Source of the DNA: Corynebacterium matruchotii
GTDB lineage: Bacteria > Actinomycetota > Actinomycetes > Mycobacteriales > Mycobacteriaceae
DNA length: 64,000 nt
NCBI RefSeq assembly: GCF_011612265.2
Contig: NZ_CP050134.2
Coordinates: 186,001 to 250,000 of the forward strand
Direction of reading: 5' to 3'
Every line of letters starts with the position of its first letter. The first letter of the stretch is position 1. Both the position numbers and the translations under genes were made by a program. Positions 28,026 through 37,056 of this stretch are shown here, piece by piece. The notes under the pieces were generated by a model. The model had not been told where the DNA came from, made no database searches, and saw nothing but the letters and a program-made list of their open reading frames with translations.

Positions 28026-29189
28026 GTGAATGAAAAATGGCTCCATCGTGCCGACCTCGCTGAATCCGCCATCAACGAGCGTCATGCTAGCCGGGTGTGG
28101 GGTCTTCCCAACACGAATTTAGCGGTTGCCGCCTGGCCGCCGCACACGAAGGAAAAACTGTTTTACCGTTGGCATTATTGGTGGCAGGCGCATTATCTTG
28201 ATTGCTTGGTTGATGCCGCCATTCGTCGCCCCACTAAGGCCCGTAAGCAGCGGATTCAGCAGACTATTACTGGTATTCGGGTGCGTAATTTAGGCCAGTT
28301 TACCCGCAATAATTATTATGACGATAAGTTGTGGTTGGCGTTAGCGTTGGGGCGGGCCCATAAGGTGCTGAATCCGCGGCGGACGAAAAAGAAGTCGTTG
28401 GTGGCGTTAGAGGAAAACATTTTGGACGGCATCGACCCGGTCATGGCGGTGCTGCCATGGCGGGTGGGGGAAATGTTTTTTAACGTTCCTACGAATGGTC
28501 CCGGTGCGATTCTGATGGCGCGCACCGGCCAGGTCGCCAAGGCGCGGTTTTTAGTGGATTGGGTGTTCGACGAGCTTATCGACGATCATGGGTTGGTGAT
28601 GGATGGCATTCGCATGTCGATGAATGGGCCGGAAGTGGTGAAAAACCTGCACCCCTATTGCCAGGGGGTGATGATGGGTGCCTGTTTGGAATTGACGTTG
28701 CGGCTGCGGGAGTCGCCGGAAACCTATGAGGATTCCATGGCCTATCAGGCGCATGTGCGGAGTGTGTTGCATGCGGTGGAGAAAGACATGGCCACACCAA
28801 CGGGGGTGATTAACTGGGATACCCGTGATGGTGATGGCGGCCTGTTTAAGGGGATTCTGGCCCGGTATTTAGCTGATGTTGCGGTGCGGCTGCCGGACGA
28901 TAGTGAGGCTAATGTGGCGGCGAAGAAGCTGGCCCGGAAGCTGGTGCTGTCGAGTGCGGAAAGCGTGTGGAATCATCGCCTGGAGGTTGATGGGCTGCCG
29001 GTGTTTGCCTCTGACTGGTTGGGTGATGCGAAACTGCCGCATAATTATGGGTTGACGACGAAACCGTTGAGTGATTATGTGCGGTTGGTGCGGATTGATG
29101 AGCGGGATTTGTCGGTGCAGCTTTCCGGGTGGATGCTGTTGGAGGCTGCCGCGCGAATTTCGGCTGCTGACCCGGTGGAGGGAGAATAA
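28026..29189 (+). CDS. GH76-like protein (alpha-1,6-mannanase family)
   Basis: 387 residues, mostly helical as expected for an (alpha/alpha)6 barrel. The signature of GH76 is present: NNYYDDKLWLALALGRA with the paired Asp used as nucleophile and acid/base, plus NVPTNGPGAILMARTG and YCQGVMMGACLELTLRL. No signal peptide is visible, so it is probably cytoplasmic. A relative (Rv0365c) lies near fba in M. tuberculosis, which supports a conserved backbone position. It might act on mannan or lipomannan-related glycans. The GTG start is set by GGAG at 28014-28017. Confidence 0.82.
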   Translation: MNEKWLHRADLAESAINERHASRVWGLPNTNLAVAAWPPHTKEKLFYRWHYWWQAHYLDCLVDAAIRRPTKARKQRIQQTITGIRVRNLGQFTRNNYYDDKLWLALALGRAHKVLNPRRTKKKSLVALEENILDGIDPVMAVLPWRVGEMFFNVPTNGPGAILMARTGQVAKARFLVDWVFDELIDDHGLVMDGIRMSMNGPEVVKNLHPYCQGVMMGACLELTLRLRESPETYEDSMAYQAHVRSVLHAVEKDMATPTGVINWDTRDGDGGLFKGILARYLADVAVRLPDDSEANVAAKKLARKLVLSSAESVWNHRLEVDGLPVFASDWLGDAKLPHNYGLTTKPLSDYVRLVRIDERDLSVQLSGWMLLEAAARISAADPVEGE

Positions 29190-29206
29190 CCAGAGGTTTG
29201 TTTCTA

Positions 29207-29238
29207 ACCCCAATCTTTTTCGTGAAAGAGGTTGGGGT
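29207..29238. terminator. Hairpin after the GH76 gene
   Basis: CCCCAA (29208-29213) pairs with TTGGGG (29232-29237), and the stem continues inward (TCTTTTT with AAAGAGG, two G-T steps) to a CGTG loop. A long stable hairpin 20 bases after the stop; no T-run follows. Sequence 29239-29470 shows no gene. Confidence 0.6.
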
Positions 29239-29486
29239 GTGAGATTTGCGTCATGGGGGGTGGTGCGGGGGATAGCAGAAACCAGGTATTTTAAATAGGG
29301 TTTTAACTGTGGTTTTTTCTGGGTGCCTCAAAGAAGCTTCGGGAATGGCTGTAGCAGTCGAAAGCGGATGTCTGGCATTCAGCTTAAGATGACGAGTGTA
29401 TCCATAACATCATATCGAGACACCGGATACTTTCTGTGGCTAAGATTTGACGTGTGGGAAACTGGAAGTGATTGGAGATCAACCTC

Positions 29487-30038
29487 ATGACATACCCTTA
29501 CAACAGCGGTCAGCAACCTGATTCGGTGAATAATCCATTTTTGGGTAGCCAACCGGGTGGTTTGGGGTCGCAGTATGACCCTAATGGTCTTGCCGCTAAT
29601 CCTTCATATAGTCCCGATCCTGTAGCAGATTATGGTTATAATCCTACGCCTGTGGGGGGCACCGATTGGCAGCAGCCAGCCTCTGGCTATGATTACAGTG
29701 CACAATATGGGGTGCCTGTGCCGCAGCAGCAGCCACAATATGGGGTGTTGCCGCAGCAGCAACAGTATTATGCGGCGCCGCTCCAGCAGAACCCGCCGAA
29801 AGATAAAGCCATTGCTATCTTATTTTGCCTGTTCTTCGGTGTTTTTGGGGCGCATAATTTCTATACCGGGTTCAATGGGATGGGGGCGGCGCAGCTAGTG
29901 CTTTTGCTCGTGGGGTGGTTGTTTTCCTTCCTTCTCATAGGAATACCCTTGTTGATTGCGTTAAGCATTTGGGTATTTGTCGATTTGATTATGATTATCG
30001 CCAGCAGCGGACGGTTTGCTTATGTTTTCCGGCCCTGA
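29487..30038 (+). CDS. TM2-domain membrane protein
   Basis: 183 residues. The N-terminal 110 residues are disordered, rich in Gln/Tyr/Pro/Asn (GYDYSAQYGVPVPQQQPQYG). A TM2 domain follows: KDKAIAILFCLFFGVFGAHNFYTG, then AQLVLLLVGWLFSFLLIG and LIALSIWVFVDLIMIIAS. TM2 proteins are small membrane proteins of unclear function. ATG 29487 is chosen because GGAGA lies 8 bases upstream. It may mark the left end of the accessory island. Confidence 0.85.
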   Translation: MTYPYNSGQQPDSVNNPFLGSQPGGLGSQYDPNGLAANPSYSPDPVADYGYNPTPVGGTDWQQPASGYDYSAQYGVPVPQQQPQYGVLPQQQQYYAAPLQQNPPKDKAIAILFCLFFGVFGAHNFYTGFNGMGAAQLVLLLVGWLFSFLLIGIPLLIALSIWVFVDLIMIIASSGRFAYVFRP

Positions 30039-30109
30039 CCAGTAAAATTATTAGAATCCTCGCATGTGTCTTTCATGCGGGGACTACTTTGGGTTTAGGG
30101 CCGGAAAAC
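30024..30109. promoter_or_regulatory. Nested inverted repeats between two genes
   Basis: The outer arms GTTTTCCGGCCCT (30024-30036) and AGGGCCGGAAAAC (30097-30109) match perfectly over 13 bases. Inside them TCCTCGCATG (30057-30066) pairs with CATGCGGGGA (30074-30083). The left arm overlaps the TM2 stop codon. It could form a branched RNA acting as terminator or attenuator before the island operon at 30160. Confidence 0.6.
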
Positions 30110-30159
30110 CTATCGGCACATCCCAGGAACCAACTATCAGTTTGAGGAGAATACCGCAC

Positions 30160-30699
30160 ATGTCCGCTTCAACCGGCGGTGGCGCTGGCGACCCGTTTAG
30201 CAACTCTGCCCCCAGCCAGGCGCACGACCCGTTTTCCCAGGTGGAACCGGTGAAAACTGGGGACACTACTGTCCGAAAAGGCCAGTTCGACCCTTTCGGT
30301 ACCACCAACCCCAGCACACCGGCTGATACCTTCGGCGACACCGCTGCCCCCGTGGCGCATCGCACTCCGGTGAGTGGGCCGTGGTATTACGTCATTCCGG
30401 CATTCGTGGCCGCCATGATTGCCGCGGTGCTCGCTATATTGGCGTTCGCTGTTGGTGGGAGCGCGACCGACACAATGTTCCACAATTATGCTATTTGCGG
30501 CTGGGTCATGGCCGGTATTGTGGGTTTCCTCCTGATTGGGATGCATATGCGGGCGGACAATCGTCGACAAGCGGAAAACTTCTATATCGAAAACCCCATG
30601 CAATATGTGCTCATGCGGGCCACCATTATCATTGGGTCGCTGGCGGTTGTGGGCACCGCGTTCGAAATCGCCTTGTGGTTATCAAAAACAGTCGGGTAA
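30160..30699 (+). CDS. Three-TM membrane protein, first gene of the tubulin/GTPase operon
   Basis: 179 residues. The first 70 are Ser/Thr/Pro-rich with repeated DPF motifs (GDPFSN, HDPFSQ, FDPFGT), then TM helices WYYVIPAFVAAMIAAVLAIL, YAICGWVMAGIVGFLLIG and IIIGSLAVVGTAFEIALWL. GAGGAG lies 10 bases before ATG 30160. It is 23 bases upstream of the VWA gene. No known family recognised; probably a membrane subunit of the same complex. DPF motifs recur at the end of other proteins of the operon (NDPFA). Confidence 0.75.
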   Translation: MSASTGGGAGDPFSNSAPSQAHDPFSQVEPVKTGDTTVRKGQFDPFGTTNPSTPADTFGDTAAPVAHRTPVSGPWYYVIPAFVAAMIAAVLAILAFAVGGSATDTMFHNYAICGWVMAGIVGFLLIGMHMRADNRRQAENFYIENPMQYVLMRATIIIGSLAVVGTAFEIALWLSKTVG

Positions 30700-30722
30700 A
30701 AACGGGTAAAAAGGGAACCAAT

Positions 30723-33365
30723 ATGAAAAGTTTGACTGCACCACCTCTGTGGCGGATTCTCTCCACGTTCGCCGTTATCGCCATTATCGGCGTACTGGCC
30801 CTGCCCGGCGTAGTCCAGGCGGAAGACGCCGAAGTGTCCCCCTCGGGTAGGGAGAACATTAAAAAACTCAACACCTGCATTGACAATAAGAAAAAAGCCG
30901 ACCTGATTTTCGTGATTGACGAATCGGCGTCGCTCAAGGGGCACGGCGGTAAACCCGCCACCGACCCCAATAACATACGTGTTCCCGCCATGCAGGACCT
31001 GGTCACTCAACTAGGAAAATTCGCCCAGGAAAGCAACGCGGACATTAATGTGAAATTGTCCGGGTTCGGTCAGGGCTACCGGTCGCAGCCAGACGTGTAC
31101 GGTGGTTGGGTCAATGTGCGGGATCATGCGGGGGACCTCACCCCACCCATCCAAGGCTTCGACCAGCGCAATAATGATGTGTTCACCGACTACGGCACCG
31201 CCCTCAACGGCGCCATGGCGGACCTGGCCAGCCGACCCGACCCGGAAAGCTGTAAGGCCATCCTGTTTTTCACCGACGGGAAACTCACCGTCCAGGGGGA
31301 TCAAAAGGCCGACATTGTGGCCCAGAAAGCCATTTGTTCCGCCGACGGGCAGGTGAAAAAACTCCGGGATGCCAACATTCAACTGTTCACCGTGGGCCTG
31401 ATCCCCTCCGGGGAAGAATCGCCCGAGCAAATCCTGCGATCCATGTCGGAAGGCAACGACTGCGCCATCGACACCGTGCCCAATGGGGCGTTCTTCAACG
31501 CCGAATCCAATGCGGCATCGTTGTTTAGCGCCTTCCGATCCATTCTGCCGAACAATGCGGTGGTGGAACACCACGGCAATACAGCAAGTAAGATGCGGTT
31601 CATGCTGGACAATTCCATCACCGAGGTGCGAATCTCCGCGGTGCCAAATGAGATTGTCGACAATGATGCGCTCATCCCCGTGCTCATCACCCCCCGAGGC
31701 AAGGAAATCCCCCTCAAGGGCAGTTCTGCCTCTAACGATGATGTGAGTATCAAGGTAGAGCGGGGCGACAGCGTGCCCGGCATGGTAGACATCACCATGT
31801 CGAAAGACCAGGCCGGCGACTGGGCCGGGGAATGGCTCTTCGGCTACCAGGCCAAGGAGGGCACCAACACCCAATACTCGGCGAAAGCCCAAATCTTCCC
31901 CGGCCTCACCACCGTTGCTGAAGAACTCAACGACAAGGAAGTCATTGGGCTCAGCAATAACGAAGTCATCCACGTGGCCTTGGTGAATCGGGATGGGCAA
32001 CCCCAAAAACTTGAAGGTGAAGCCAAACTGGAGGCAAAATTCGCCCCCGCCGACGGTTCCGAACCCATCAACCTCATTGAACCCACCTCCATCGGTGACG
32101 GGTTCCCCGTGGTTGTGCCGCTGAAAGTCATTGACAAGCCGTCGACCGGTGAAATCACCCTGAGCACCGCCATTGTGACCAAGGGCAAGGACAACAAGCC
32201 CGGCACCCAACTCACACCCGTGGTGGCCCGCTACCCGGTGGCAATCAGCCCTAGCAACTTCCCGAAGGTAGCTGGTCAGGTTGATATTAAAGTCAACCAG
32301 CTGGAAACCCAGGTGTCGGTCCCCGTGGAAGGCCCCGGCAAACTGTGGATTGACGAAAAAGCCACCGGCACGAAAATCACCACCCCGGAGGGAGCAACAC
32401 CGCTGAAATTCGAAGCACCGAACAACAGCAGCGAAAAAGCCCTCACCCTTCAGGCCGGGCAAAAAGGCTCCCTGCCGCTGATTATCCGCACCGACAAGCT
32501 TGTCGACGGGCCAATTGCGGTCAATAGTTTAGTGAAACTGGAAAGCCTGAAAACCGGTGAAGACGGCGAAGTCGCCGTCCAATTCACCGGCACCATGCAG
32601 GCACCCGTGAACAAGCCCGTGTTTGCCGGCGTGTTCGTACTCGTGCTCATCCTGGCCATCCTCATCCCACTCATCATCCTCTACCTCATCAAATACCTCA
32701 CCGGCCTGCTGGTGCAGTCCACCCTGCACGCCAAGAGCATCCCAGTGGCCATCAAGAACGGCCGGCTGGTTCGGGAAGATACTGGCCAAAACCTCACGTT
32801 CACTTTCGACGAACTCGTGCTCAACACCCCCGGGGTGAAACCGCAATCCCGCGAAGTCGTGCTCGCCGGCAAGAAAATCCGGGCCCGCTACGGGTTCAAC
32901 CCGTTCAGCTCCGCATACGCGGCGGCGGAAGACGGTCCCTCCATCGGCAACCTGGGTCGGCAAGTCAAAGGCCGGGCAAAACTGCCGCTCGCCCTGCGCC
33001 GCACCTGGGTGCTTTACGCCGACAAATACACCAAGGACAAGGGCCAACTTCTTGTCATCGTCGACCCCAACATTCAACAACCCGACATTGATGCCCTCGC
33101 TGCCGAAGCCCAGGCCAAGGCCAAGGACTACTTCGACCGGTTCCCCGAGCCAGCCCCCGCCGACGCTGACGGGGCGGATGGGCCGCACGTCGCAGCGTCG
33201 CAAAGCGCGGGTGCGAAACCCGACCCCTTCGGTGGCGCCCCCAGCAAACCGCAACCGCCGCGCACCAGCCGGAACCCCCAGCCCAGCCGGGACGACGACG
33301 ATGTGCACCGGACAGCGTCACTCGACCGGCCCACCGAAAACGATAGTAACGACCCGTTTGCGTAA
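30723..33365 (+). CDS. Membrane-anchored VWA-domain protein
   Basis: 880 residues. A signal peptide or TM (ILSTFAVIAIIGVLALPGVV) is followed by an extracytoplasmic VWA domain with MIDAS DESAS (66-70). Beta-rich domains follow (about 280-620), then a strongly hydrophobic TM (VFAGVFVLVLILAILIPLII, about 632-655), and a cytoplasmic tail of 220 residues ending in a Pro/Asp-rich stretch NDPFA. VWA domains use Mg2+/MIDAS to grip partner proteins. In the FtsZ-like systems noted by comparative genomics, a VWA protein accompanies a tubulin-like protein and a GTPase, as here. AGGGAA precedes ATG 30723. Confidence 0.88.
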   Translation: MKSLTAPPLWRILSTFAVIAIIGVLALPGVVQAEDAEVSPSGRENIKKLNTCIDNKKKADLIFVIDESASLKGHGGKPATDPNNIRVPAMQDLVTQLGKFAQESNADINVKLSGFGQGYRSQPDVYGGWVNVRDHAGDLTPPIQGFDQRNNDVFTDYGTALNGAMADLASRPDPESCKAILFFTDGKLTVQGDQKADIVAQKAICSADGQVKKLRDANIQLFTVGLIPSGEESPEQILRSMSEGNDCAIDTVPNGAFFNAESNAASLFSAFRSILPNNAVVEHHGNTASKMRFMLDNSITEVRISAVPNEIVDNDALIPVLITPRGKEIPLKGSSASNDDVSIKVERGDSVPGMVDITMSKDQAGDWAGEWLFGYQAKEGTNTQYSAKAQIFPGLTTVAEELNDKEVIGLSNNEVIHVALVNRDGQPQKLEGEAKLEAKFAPADGSEPINLIEPTSIGDGFPVVVPLKVIDKPSTGEITLSTAIVTKGKDNKPGTQLTPVVARYPVAISPSNFPKVAGQVDIKVNQLETQVSVPVEGPGKLWIDEKATGTKITTPEGATPLKFEAPNNSSEKALTLQAGQKGSLPLIIRTDKLVDGPIAVNSLVKLESLKTGEDGEVAVQFTGTMQAPVNKPVFAGVFVLVLILAILIPLIILYLIKYLTGLLVQSTLHAKSIPVAIKNGRLVREDTGQNLTFTFDELVLNTPGVKPQSREVVLAGKKIRARYGFNPFSSAYAAAEDGPSIGNLGRQVKGRAKLPLALRRTWVLYADKYTKDKGQLLVIVDPNIQQPDIDALAAEAQAKAKDYFDRFPEPAPADADGADGPHVAASQSAGAKPDPFGGAPSKPQPPRTSRNPQPSRDDDDVHRTASLDRPTENDSNDPFA

Positions 33366-33405
33366 CCCACGCACCGAACGGAAAACCCCACGGAGGTAAG
33401 AGACA

Positions 33406-36400
33406 ATGCGGAAGTTTTTAGTTGTCGGTTGCGGCGGCTCTGGAGCCAAAACCCAGGCCTACATGATGGACCAACTAAAAGCGCTCATGCGCAACATCGA
33501 ACCCGAACGCACCGAACTGCCAAAATGCTGGCAATTCGTCACCATTGATGTGCCTCTTACCCCCGAAAACGGCCCCAGCAAACTCCCCAACGTCCCCCAG
33601 GCCGGGGGCCGCTACATCGGCATCGGATCCGCGCAACGCTACTCCACCTTCGACATTGGGGTTTCCAGCGAACTCGTCAACAATGGGGGCCTGAAAGAAA
33701 TCGCCACCTGGGCCCCCGCCAACCCCGGCTCCATCGCCACCCCGGTCTCCGACGGCGCCGGCCAATACCGGGCCCTTGGGCGCATGCTCACCATCCCCGC
33801 CGTCAAAAAAATCCAGGAAGGACTCAAACTCTCCCTCGACGTCCTCAACAACGCCGAAACCATCAAAGAACTCAACGAACTTAACTACAAAATCACCGGC
33901 AAACGCGCCGACGCCAACCTGCAATCCCCCGTCATACTCATCATCTCCTCTATGGCCGGCGGCGCGGGTGCCTCCATGTTCCTCGACGTTTGTCGCATCC
34001 TCTCCACCCTCCCCAACTCCAAACCCCAACACACCGGCGTCTTCATGTTCACCCCCGAGGTGTTCTCCGAAATACCCAAAGAAATGATGATGGGCGCCTG
34101 GCCTAACTCGCTCGCCATGTTCGGCGAAGCCGTCGCCGCCCAATCCGGGGCCGCCGTCGAATCCGATACCGCACTGTTCTCCGCCCTCGGCATCAACGGC
34201 GCCAACGAACCCTTTACCTTCGCACGCATGTTCCCCATAGGCAACCGCATGGGTGACCAAGGCGCAGTCTTTGGTGACGGCAGCTCCAACGGGGTTTACC
34301 GCGGGCTGGGCCGCGCCCTCAGTGCCCTCATGTACTCCGAACAAGCATGTGAAAGCTTCGTCGCCTACTCCCTCGGCAACACCGGATCCCCCGACGCTAA
34401 CCGCAACTATCTTGGTTGGGCCGAACCCAACGGCCTTCCCTGGGACGGCATGCCCTGGGGCACCATGGGTTTTGCTCAACTCTCTATGGGCCGCGACAAA
34501 TACGCCGAATACGCCGCCCAACGCCTCGCCCGCTCAGCCTTCGACCGGCTCCTCCGCGGCCACCTCGACCCCGTCAACCCCGCCACCGCCGAAGAACAAC
34601 TCAAAGCCCGACTCGAAGAACGACTCCCCAACGTCTTCACCTCCCTTAAATTCCTCCCCCAAATGCGGACGACCCAACCCACCGGCCACATGATCGGCCA
34701 ATGGCTCCGCAGTATCTTCGGCCAAGAACTCGCCACCGCCGCCGACACCTGCGTCGCTACCCTTCGCAACAGCCTCCCCCAATACGTCGAAGGCCAACGC
34801 GGCCAAGAATGGGCTGCCGCCGTCTACGATCGGCTCGCCCACCCGGCCCTCGCCGCCACTATCACCACCGACCTCAACAATGCCGCCTACACGGCCATCT
34901 ACGCCTACGCTGACGAACTCATGAACAACCTCATCAGCGTCTGCGAGGTAGAACTGGCAACCATGGGCGTCCCCTTCGTCGAAGCTGTCCTCAACGAAAT
35001 CACCGACCTCATCCAACAACGCATCCTCCCCGCCCTCAACAACATCAGCCATAAAACCACCAACTACAATCCCCTCGCCAAACCCGGCCAAGTCGACGTC
35101 ATACTCCAACCCATCAACGGTCGGGGCCGCGCTTACAACCTTGACGAAACCATGGGCGAAATCGCTTACGCCTACCGTGGCCAATTCGAAACCGGGTTCC
35201 TGTCCGCCCTCTCCCGCAACCTCATGCCCGTCCTCGACGACTTCCGCGTCTCCGGGCTCAGCCGGCTCGTCCGCGAAATCAACGACGCCCACGCCGACCT
35301 CATCGAAGCCGACCGGCGCAAAGATATCAACACTAACCTCGCCGACGTCTCCACCGACGACCCCGTGGCCTGGCCCACCGACCTCGACGAACGCATCAGT
35401 GACCGCTTCCACGGCTCCTACAACGAAATACTCATCACCGAAGTCGACTCCTTTCCCCAAGACTACGACTCTCACCTGGTCGAAACCGTTCGAGTCTCCG
35501 AACCCACCGTCTTCGACGTCACCCAAGCCTCCCGGCTTGCCGCCCGCTCTGTCATCCTCGGCGATTGGGAAACCACCGATGCCCTCAAAGCACCCAAAAA
35601 CACCCTCGCCCCCCAACTCCGGCCCGAAGTCAAAGGCAACCGCGCCGGGTGGGTGTGTAAACACCTGCAAAACCCGCCTCTCGGGTCGGGCCTGCCCACC
35701 CGGGAATCCAGCCCGGCCGTGTTCCGGGCGCTCATCCGGCCCAAAAACCTCCTGGGCCGGGCCCGCATTTGGATCAACCGGCCCGGCTACCACTTCCAAC
35801 GCTTCATCGGCATGGACCTGCGCTCCTACATGACCCAAGACCAGTCCGTGAACGATGTAGAATACCACGAGCGCATCAACCGGCTACGGGCCGCATTCGA
35901 AGTGGCATTAAGCCAGGCCCGGCCGCTGGCCGCCGTAAACGCCGCCATGGTGAACCTGGTGCACGGCACCGACGTGACCTACCGGTACAGCTTCTCCGAA
36001 ATCCCCTTCCGGGACCTCAGCGCCGCCGCGGAACTGGGTTCCGTGCTTGACGGGGTGCAGGCGTTGGACAACCACACCAAGGACGTGTTCGAAAAATCCC
36101 TGTCGGACACGAAGAAAGTGCAGCACATCGACATTTTTGGTTCCTACCCGAACTATTCGCCGATCGTGTTCAGCTCGCTGCTGCCCCGCATCTCGGACGA
36201 TTGGGCGTCCCGCATGGACCGGGTCAACGCCTGGAAACTGCGCCGGGCCCGCCCGCTCACCGGCGCCCTGCCGCTGTCAAACGACGAACGCAAGGCCATG
36301 GTGGCCGGCTGGATCCTGGGGCTGGCGGTCGGCCGCGTCCTGGTGTACAACCAGGGGGAGAAAGACGCCCGCGCCTACGTGTTTGATGCGAAGCACAACG

Positions 36401-37056
36401 AATGGTTGAAATTCCCCCACCCGCTACTCACCGAGCCGGGCAATATGCGGAACCCGGTGGACTGGATGCCGGCGGTCATTGAATCGGTGCTCTTGGCCTA
36501 CGCGGATTCGCATAATAAGAACGGCCACGGCGGGCTGGCCGGGTCGCTCATTCCCTACCGGGTGCTGCGCGGCATTTACGACGACTCCAACTACCAGCCC
36601 ACCAACAAGGATTCGGGTATCCAACACCCGGCGGTCAAGGTCATGGCGGAGTTTATGCGCACCGGCGTGTTCCCCGCCCGACAAAACGAAATAGTGGGCG
36701 AATCGATTGAAGAACGTGCACAATTGATTCGGGCGGCGTTGAATAAAACCAGTGCGGTGGCCAACCAATTCATCCCCAGCACCACGTTCGGGTTCCCGGG
36801 CGCGGCGGCGGCCAATAAACCCTGGGCGTTGCCGCCGGATCGGGAGTATGCGGCGAAAATGCCGTTCTATCGAGACTTCGCCCAGGATGTGGTGGAAATG
36901 TCGGCCCAATTGCATTCGCTTATCGACGAAGCCCAACGGGTGGCAGAGCAGCCGCAACAAACCCAACCGGTGTTTGATCCCAATCAGCATACTTCGGCGG
37001 CGCAGCCAAGCACGAACGCGCCGAAAGAATTCGACTTTGGTGGTGGCATACTATGA
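33406..37056 (+). CDS. Large tubulin/FtsZ-like GTPase
   Basis: 1216 residues. The N-terminus KFLVVGCGGSGAKT is the first nucleotide-binding loop of the tubulin/FtsZ fold. SSMAGGAGASM (181-191) occupies the place of the tubulin signature GGGTGSG. The rest, about residues 350-1216, is a helical extension without a family I can name. Its C-terminus is Gln/Pro-rich. I read it as a member of the enlarged tubulin-like families found beside VWA and GTPase genes. GGAGGT precedes the ATG, and its stop overlaps the next start (ATGA). Polymerisation is inferred, not seen. Confidence 0.8.
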   Translation: MRKFLVVGCGGSGAKTQAYMMDQLKALMRNIEPERTELPKCWQFVTIDVPLTPENGPSKLPNVPQAGGRYIGIGSAQRYSTFDIGVSSELVNNGGLKEIATWAPANPGSIATPVSDGAGQYRALGRMLTIPAVKKIQEGLKLSLDVLNNAETIKELNELNYKITGKRADANLQSPVILIISSMAGGAGASMFLDVCRILSTLPNSKPQHTGVFMFTPEVFSEIPKEMMMGAWPNSLAMFGEAVAAQSGAAVESDTALFSALGINGANEPFTFARMFPIGNRMGDQGAVFGDGSSNGVYRGLGRALSALMYSEQACESFVAYSLGNTGSPDANRNYLGWAEPNGLPWDGMPWGTMGFAQLSMGRDKYAEYAAQRLARSAFDRLLRGHLDPVNPATAEEQLKARLEERLPNVFTSLKFLPQMRTTQPTGHMIGQWLRSIFGQELATAADTCVATLRNSLPQYVEGQRGQEWAAAVYDRLAHPALAATITTDLNNAAYTAIYAYADELMNNLISVCEVELATMGVPFVEAVLNEITDLIQQRILPALNNISHKTTNYNPLAKPGQVDVILQPINGRGRAYNLDETMGEIAYAYRGQFETGFLSALSRNLMPVLDDFRVSGLSRLVREINDAHADLIEADRRKDINTNLADVSTDDPVAWPTDLDERISDRFHGSYNEILITEVDSFPQDYDSHLVETVRVSEPTVFDVTQASRLAARSVILGDWETTDALKAPKNTLAPQLRPEVKGNRAGWVCKHLQNPPLGSGLPTRESSPAVFRALIRPKNLLGRARIWINRPGYHFQRFIGMDLRSYMTQDQSVNDVEYHERINRLRAAFEVALSQARPLAAVNAAMVNLVHGTDVTYRYSFSEIPFRDLSAAAELGSVLDGVQALDNHTKDVFEKSLSDTKKVQHIDIFGSYPNYSPIVFSSLLPRISDDWASRMDRVNAWKLRRARPLTGALPLSNDERKAMVAGWILGLAVGRVLVYNQGEKDARAYVFDAKHNEWLKFPHPLLTEPGNMRNPVDWMPAVIESVLLAYADSHNKNGHGGLAGSLIPYRVLRGIYDDSNYQPTNKDSGIQHPAVKVMAEFMRTGVFPARQNEIVGESIEERAQLIRAALNKTSAVANQFIPSTTFGFPGAAAANKPWALPPDREYAAKMPFYRDFAQDVVEMSAQLHSLIDEAQRVAEQPQQTQPVFDPNQHTSAAQPSTNAPKEFDFGGGIL

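Noticed and set aside
34534..35868. Long Gly/Val-rich frame antisense to the tubulin-like gene
   Set aside because: It arises from C-ending codon bias on the coding strand; no ribosome site or recognisable domain.
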